From: Methylococcales bacterium
Lineage (GTDB): Bacteria; Pseudomonadota; Gammaproteobacteria; Methylococcales; Methylomonadaceae
DNA: 47,039 bases
Assembly: GCA_026399075.1 (NCBI GenBank)
Contig: JAPLRR010000036.1
Coordinates: 1 to 47,039, forward strand
Direction of reading: 5' to 3'
Shown here: positions 44,711 to 47,039 of the stretch, in pieces
How the letters are laid out: each line of letters starts with the position of its first letter
How positions within the stretch are numbered: position 1 is the first letter of the stretch
The notes under the pieces: generated by a model
Told to the model about the DNA's origin: nothing
The model's database searches: none
What the model saw: only the letters and a program-made list of their open reading frames with translations
Translations under genes and position numbers: made by a program

Positions 44711-45268
44711 ATGGCCACTAAACAAACCAAAGCCATTTACCAAATCAAAATAAGCTTAAAAGGAGCCAAGCCGCCGATTTGGCGGAGGGTGTTGGTGCCT
44801 AGTACCATGAAATTAAACACCTTCCATGGTGTGGTGCAAACAGCCATGGGTTGGGAAAATTACCATTTGCATCAATTTGAATTCCGTCAAACCTATTATG
44901 GGGTGCCTGATGAGGAGTTTGAGATGGAAAATGAAAGCAAGTACAAACTTTCCCAATTGCTCACCCATGAAAAAGAGTCGATGAACTACATCTATGATTT
45001 TGGTGACAACTGGCAACACAAAATACTGCTGGAAAAAATTCTGCCGTTTGATGATTGCGTGACCCTACCCCTTTGCATTAAGGGCAATCGCGCCTGTCCG
45101 CCCGAAGATTGCGGCGGCATTTGGGGTTATGTAGAGCTGTTGGAAACCCTCGCTGACCCTAAGCATCCTCAGCATGAAGAGATGCTGGAATGGCTAGGCG
45201 ACGAATTTGATCCAGAAGCATTTGACCTTGCTGAAATCAATTACCAGTTAATTAGCCGTTTTAAATAA
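44711..45268 (+). CDS. Plasmid pRiA4b ORF-3 family protein
   Basis: A 185-residue protein with the hallmark opening IYQIKISLKGAKPPIWRRVLVPSTMKLNTFH, then AMGWENYHLHQFEF, YIYDFGDNWQHKILLE and the Cys-rich segment CIKGNRACPPEDCGGIWGY ending in EEMLEWLGDEFDPEAFD. The family is widespread on plasmids and accessory loci. Its biochemical role is unknown, and the conserved His, Asp and Cys residues could bind metal. CGGAGA lies upstream as a ribosome-binding site. It precedes the kinase gene by two bases, so the two are probably co-transcribed. Confidence 0.9.
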   Translation: MATKQTKAIYQIKISLKGAKPPIWRRVLVPSTMKLNTFHGVVQTAMGWENYHLHQFEFRQTYYGVPDEEFEMENESKYKLSQLLTHEKESMNYIYDFGDNWQHKILLEKILPFDDCVTLPLCIKGNRACPPEDCGGIWGYVELLETLADPKHPQHEEMLEWLGDEFDPEAFDLAEINYQLISRFK

Positions 45269-45270
45269 CC

Positions 45271-46833
45271 ATGGTTGGTAACGGTAGCGGTTCTGAGTTG
45301 ATTCATGCTTTACTAAGGGCAGATGCCTACCCGCATGAGGTTGCGGCTGTTAGCCTTATTGAAACCCATATTTCTTGGGTATTGCTGACCGGAACGTACG
45401 CTTACAAAATCAAAAAGCCCGTAAATTTTGGTTTTTTGGATTTTTCCACGCTGGAGCGTCGGCGCTTTTTCTGCCAAGAAGAACTGCGGCTCAATCGGCG
45501 TTTAGCCGCTGATTTATATCTTGATGTGCTGCCGATTACGGGGACACCTGAAAAACCCTCAATAGGCGGCGATGGTGAGGCTATCGAATACGCCGTTAAG
45601 ATGTTGCAATTCCCCGCAGCTTGTACGCTGAGTGAGCTTGCTGAGGGCAGGCAGTTGTCAGCCGCTGATTGTGACCAAATTGCCGATATTATTGCCAACT
45701 TCCATGAAATTGTTGCCAGAACTGATCACTCTTCAGATTATGGCGACAGCCGTTGTATCCGGCATTGGTTTGTGGAAAACTTTACCGCGCTTAGGCCGCT
45801 AGTGCCTGATGACCAGCAAGGGCAACTACTGGCTCTTGAGCAATGGGGTGATGCAAAATGGCAGCGCAAAGCCGATTTTATGCAGCTACGTAAACAACAA
45901 GGCCATGTCCGCGAATGCCACGGCGACCTGCATTTAAGCAATATGACGCTCATTAATGGCAAAGTCACCTTGTTTGATTGTATTGAGTTTAACCCCAAGT
46001 TACGTTGGGTGGATGTCATCAGTGAGATTGCCTTTTTGTTTGTCGATTTGGTGTATTTTGATTATGAAGCTTACGCTTACCGTATACTCAACCGTTATCT
46101 GCAACACACTGGCGATTACCAAGGCTTAGTCCTGCTGCGTTATTACTTGGTTTACCGCGCCCTGGTGTGCGCCAAAGTGTCCTTGTTACGCCAAGTGCAG
46201 CAAGGGCAAGTCACAGCACCCGATCCAAAATATCTGGCATTTGCAAACTTGGCAGCACGGTTTAGCCAAGCGCATAAAGTGGCGTTGATCATTACCCATG
46301 GGGTTTCAGGTTCCGGCAAATCAACTTATGCCAAGGCTTTGGCCGAAAAACTCGGCGCCGTGCATATCCGTTCTGACATAGAGCGTAAGCGGCTGTTTGG
46401 TTTTCAGGCGCAACAACAAACCGGAAGTGGATTGGGGAGCGGGTTGTATGCCCCACAAGCCAGCGATGATACCTACCAGCACCTGTTAGGCTGTGCCCAA
46501 ACAGTCCTTGAGGCTGGCTTTACCGCCATCATTGATGCCACCTTCCTTAAGTCGGCGCAGCGCCAGGCGTTTTTGCAACTGGCCCATGAATACGGGGTGG
46601 CTTTTATTATCATCGATTTTTTGGCCTCGGATGACACTTTGGACAGCCGTGTTAGCCAGCGGCAAAATGATGCTTCAGAAGCAACCCTGGACGTGCTCCA
46701 ACACCAGCGGCATACGGCTCAGCCCTTGTCAGCCGAAGAACAGCCGTTTGTGCTTGCTGTCGATACAGAATCGGGTCAAGCAATGGAAAGCTTGGTGGCT
46801 CATATTGAGGTTTGTTTGTCCGCACACGCCTAG
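45271..46833 (+). CDS. Two-domain kinase: APH-like plus P-loop
   Basis: A 520-residue fusion. Residues 1-320 resemble an aminoglycoside phosphotransferase-type kinase: the lysine in YAYKIKKPVNFGFLDFST, then the catalytic loop HGDLHLSN and metal-binding FDCIEFNPKLRW. Residues 335-520 are a P-loop kinase domain with Walker A HGVSGSGKST, RSDIERKRLFG and a C-terminal lid rich in Arg. The pairing is a common bacterial architecture (COG0645 with COG2187). The true substrate is unknown; drug resistance should not be assumed. It follows the pRiA4b-type gene with a two-base gap. Confidence 0.88.
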   Translation: MVGNGSGSELIHALLRADAYPHEVAAVSLIETHISWVLLTGTYAYKIKKPVNFGFLDFSTLERRRFFCQEELRLNRRLAADLYLDVLPITGTPEKPSIGGDGEAIEYAVKMLQFPAACTLSELAEGRQLSAADCDQIADIIANFHEIVARTDHSSDYGDSRCIRHWFVENFTALRPLVPDDQQGQLLALEQWGDAKWQRKADFMQLRKQQGHVRECHGDLHLSNMTLINGKVTLFDCIEFNPKLRWVDVISEIAFLFVDLVYFDYEAYAYRILNRYLQHTGDYQGLVLLRYYLVYRALVCAKVSLLRQVQQGQVTAPDPKYLAFANLAARFSQAHKVALIITHGVSGSGKSTYAKALAEKLGAVHIRSDIERKRLFGFQAQQQTGSGLGSGLYAPQASDDTYQHLLGCAQTVLEAGFTAIIDATFLKSAQRQAFLQLAHEYGVAFIIIDFLASDDTLDSRVSQRQNDASEATLDVLQHQRHTAQPLSAEEQPFVLAVDTESGQAMESLVAHIEVCLSAHA

Positions 46834-46853
46834 CACAATACATAGCTATAGAG

Positions 46854-46908
46854 AACGAAGGAAGTAAAGCGACATTAAATCCCCCTCACCCCAACCCTCT
46901 CCCCTTAC
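46854..46908. repeat. Truncated palindromic repeat, CCCTCTCCC family
   Basis: GAACGAAGGAAGTAAAGCGACATT followed by CCCCCTCACCCCAACCCTCTCCCC is the left half of the family seen in full at 27402. The complementary right half (GGGAGAGGG...) is missing: the sequence changes abruptly after 46908. Confidence 0.7.
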
Positions 46909-47039
46909 ACGTGTAGGTTTTTAATAAAAAGTATGACGAGACAGTGCGTTGAGGTAAATTGATGAGAGTCATCAACATCTATTTACCGAAGGTACCGCCA
47001 TGTCTCGCCACCCAGAACTATACCAATGGATCGACACCG
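46909..47039 (+). mobile_element. Left end of an insertion sequence, cut by the window edge
   Basis: An unrelated A+T-rich sequence starts where the palindrome at 46854 is broken, runs about 90 bases without coding, then opens an ORF at 47000. This is the layout of an IS left end. The terminal inverted repeat cannot be verified because the other end is outside the window. Confidence 0.45.
47000..47039 (+). CDS. Probable transposase, 5' end only
   Basis: Only 13 codons are present (MSRHPELYQWIDT), cut by the window edge. The opening resembles transposases whose N-termini read HPELYQW, but the family cannot be fixed from so little. The position, directly behind a disrupted repeat, supports a mobile-element origin. 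Confidence 0.4.
   Translation, partial: MSRHPELYQWIDT

Noticed and set aside
45271..46833. Aminoglycoside resistance gene
   Set aside because: The kinase domain is APH-like, but the fusion to a P-loop kinase is a general bacterial architecture with no established drug substrate.
32876..46833. Prophage or intact conjugative element
   Set aside because: No structural phage, integrase, relaxase or type IV secretion genes are visible. Only topB-ssb hints at a former mobile element.

Overview
The window reads as a stretch of a gammaproteobacterial chromosome. The housekeeping genes (minCDE, rplM-rpsI, ftsH, recA-recX-alaS, ybiT-type ABC-F, yaeQ, topB) have typical gammaproteobacterial lengths and motifs. 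The DUF4390 / NtrY-like / NtrX-like set, the numerous palindromic repeats and the overall style would fit a methanotroph of the order Methylococcales, but no diagnostic methane-oxidation gene is present, so the order is a guess.

Layout. (1) 1-3070 is accessory DNA. It has a well-formed integron attC site (56-140), a TPR protein, a small lipoprotein, a YidD-like protein, several palindromic repeats and about 0.6 kb of possibly decayed sequence. (2) 3071-8151 is a tight, A+T-rich four-gene operon: a CrfC-like dynamin GTPase, a PD-(D/E)XK nuclease-like protein, an RdcB/YjcZ-like protein and a patatin-like phospholipase. I consider it the best candidate for an undescribed system, plausibly anti-phage or cyclic-dinucleotide-linked. 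(3) 8400-17422 is core: DUF4126, two identical tRNA-Phe genes, a MEKHLA protein, DUF4390-ntrY-ntrX-like, rplM-rpsI, minCDE and a small winged-helix protein. (4) 17475-25413 lies mostly on the minus strand: PepSY membrane protein, ftsH, a sigma-70-family factor with an unusual N-terminus, a small zinc-ribbon ORF, ybiT and yaeQ. (5) 25834-32521 holds ssb, a proline-rich TPR lipoprotein, recA-recX-alaS and a small secreted protein. (6) 32876-35736 holds topB and a second ssb. (7) 36075-44528 is a type I restriction-modification operon in the order hsdR, DUF559 nuclease, hsdS, AAA ATPase, DUF4276 TOPRIM-like, hsdM. (8) 44711-46833 holds a pRiA4b ORF-3 family protein and a two-domain kinase. (9) The right edge is a palindromic repeat that stops abruptly where an IS-like element begins.

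Themes. Two separate defence-like loci are present. In the type I locus an ATPase/TOPRIM-like pair, reminiscent of PARIS/OLD-type abortive systems, is nested between hsdS and hsdM. hsdS carries about 145 extra codons made of palindromic repeats, including three in-frame 105-bp tandem copies, exactly between its two target-recognition halves. Related C/T-rich palindromes (CCCTCTCCC...GGGAGAGGG) recur between genes and inside coding sequence across the window.
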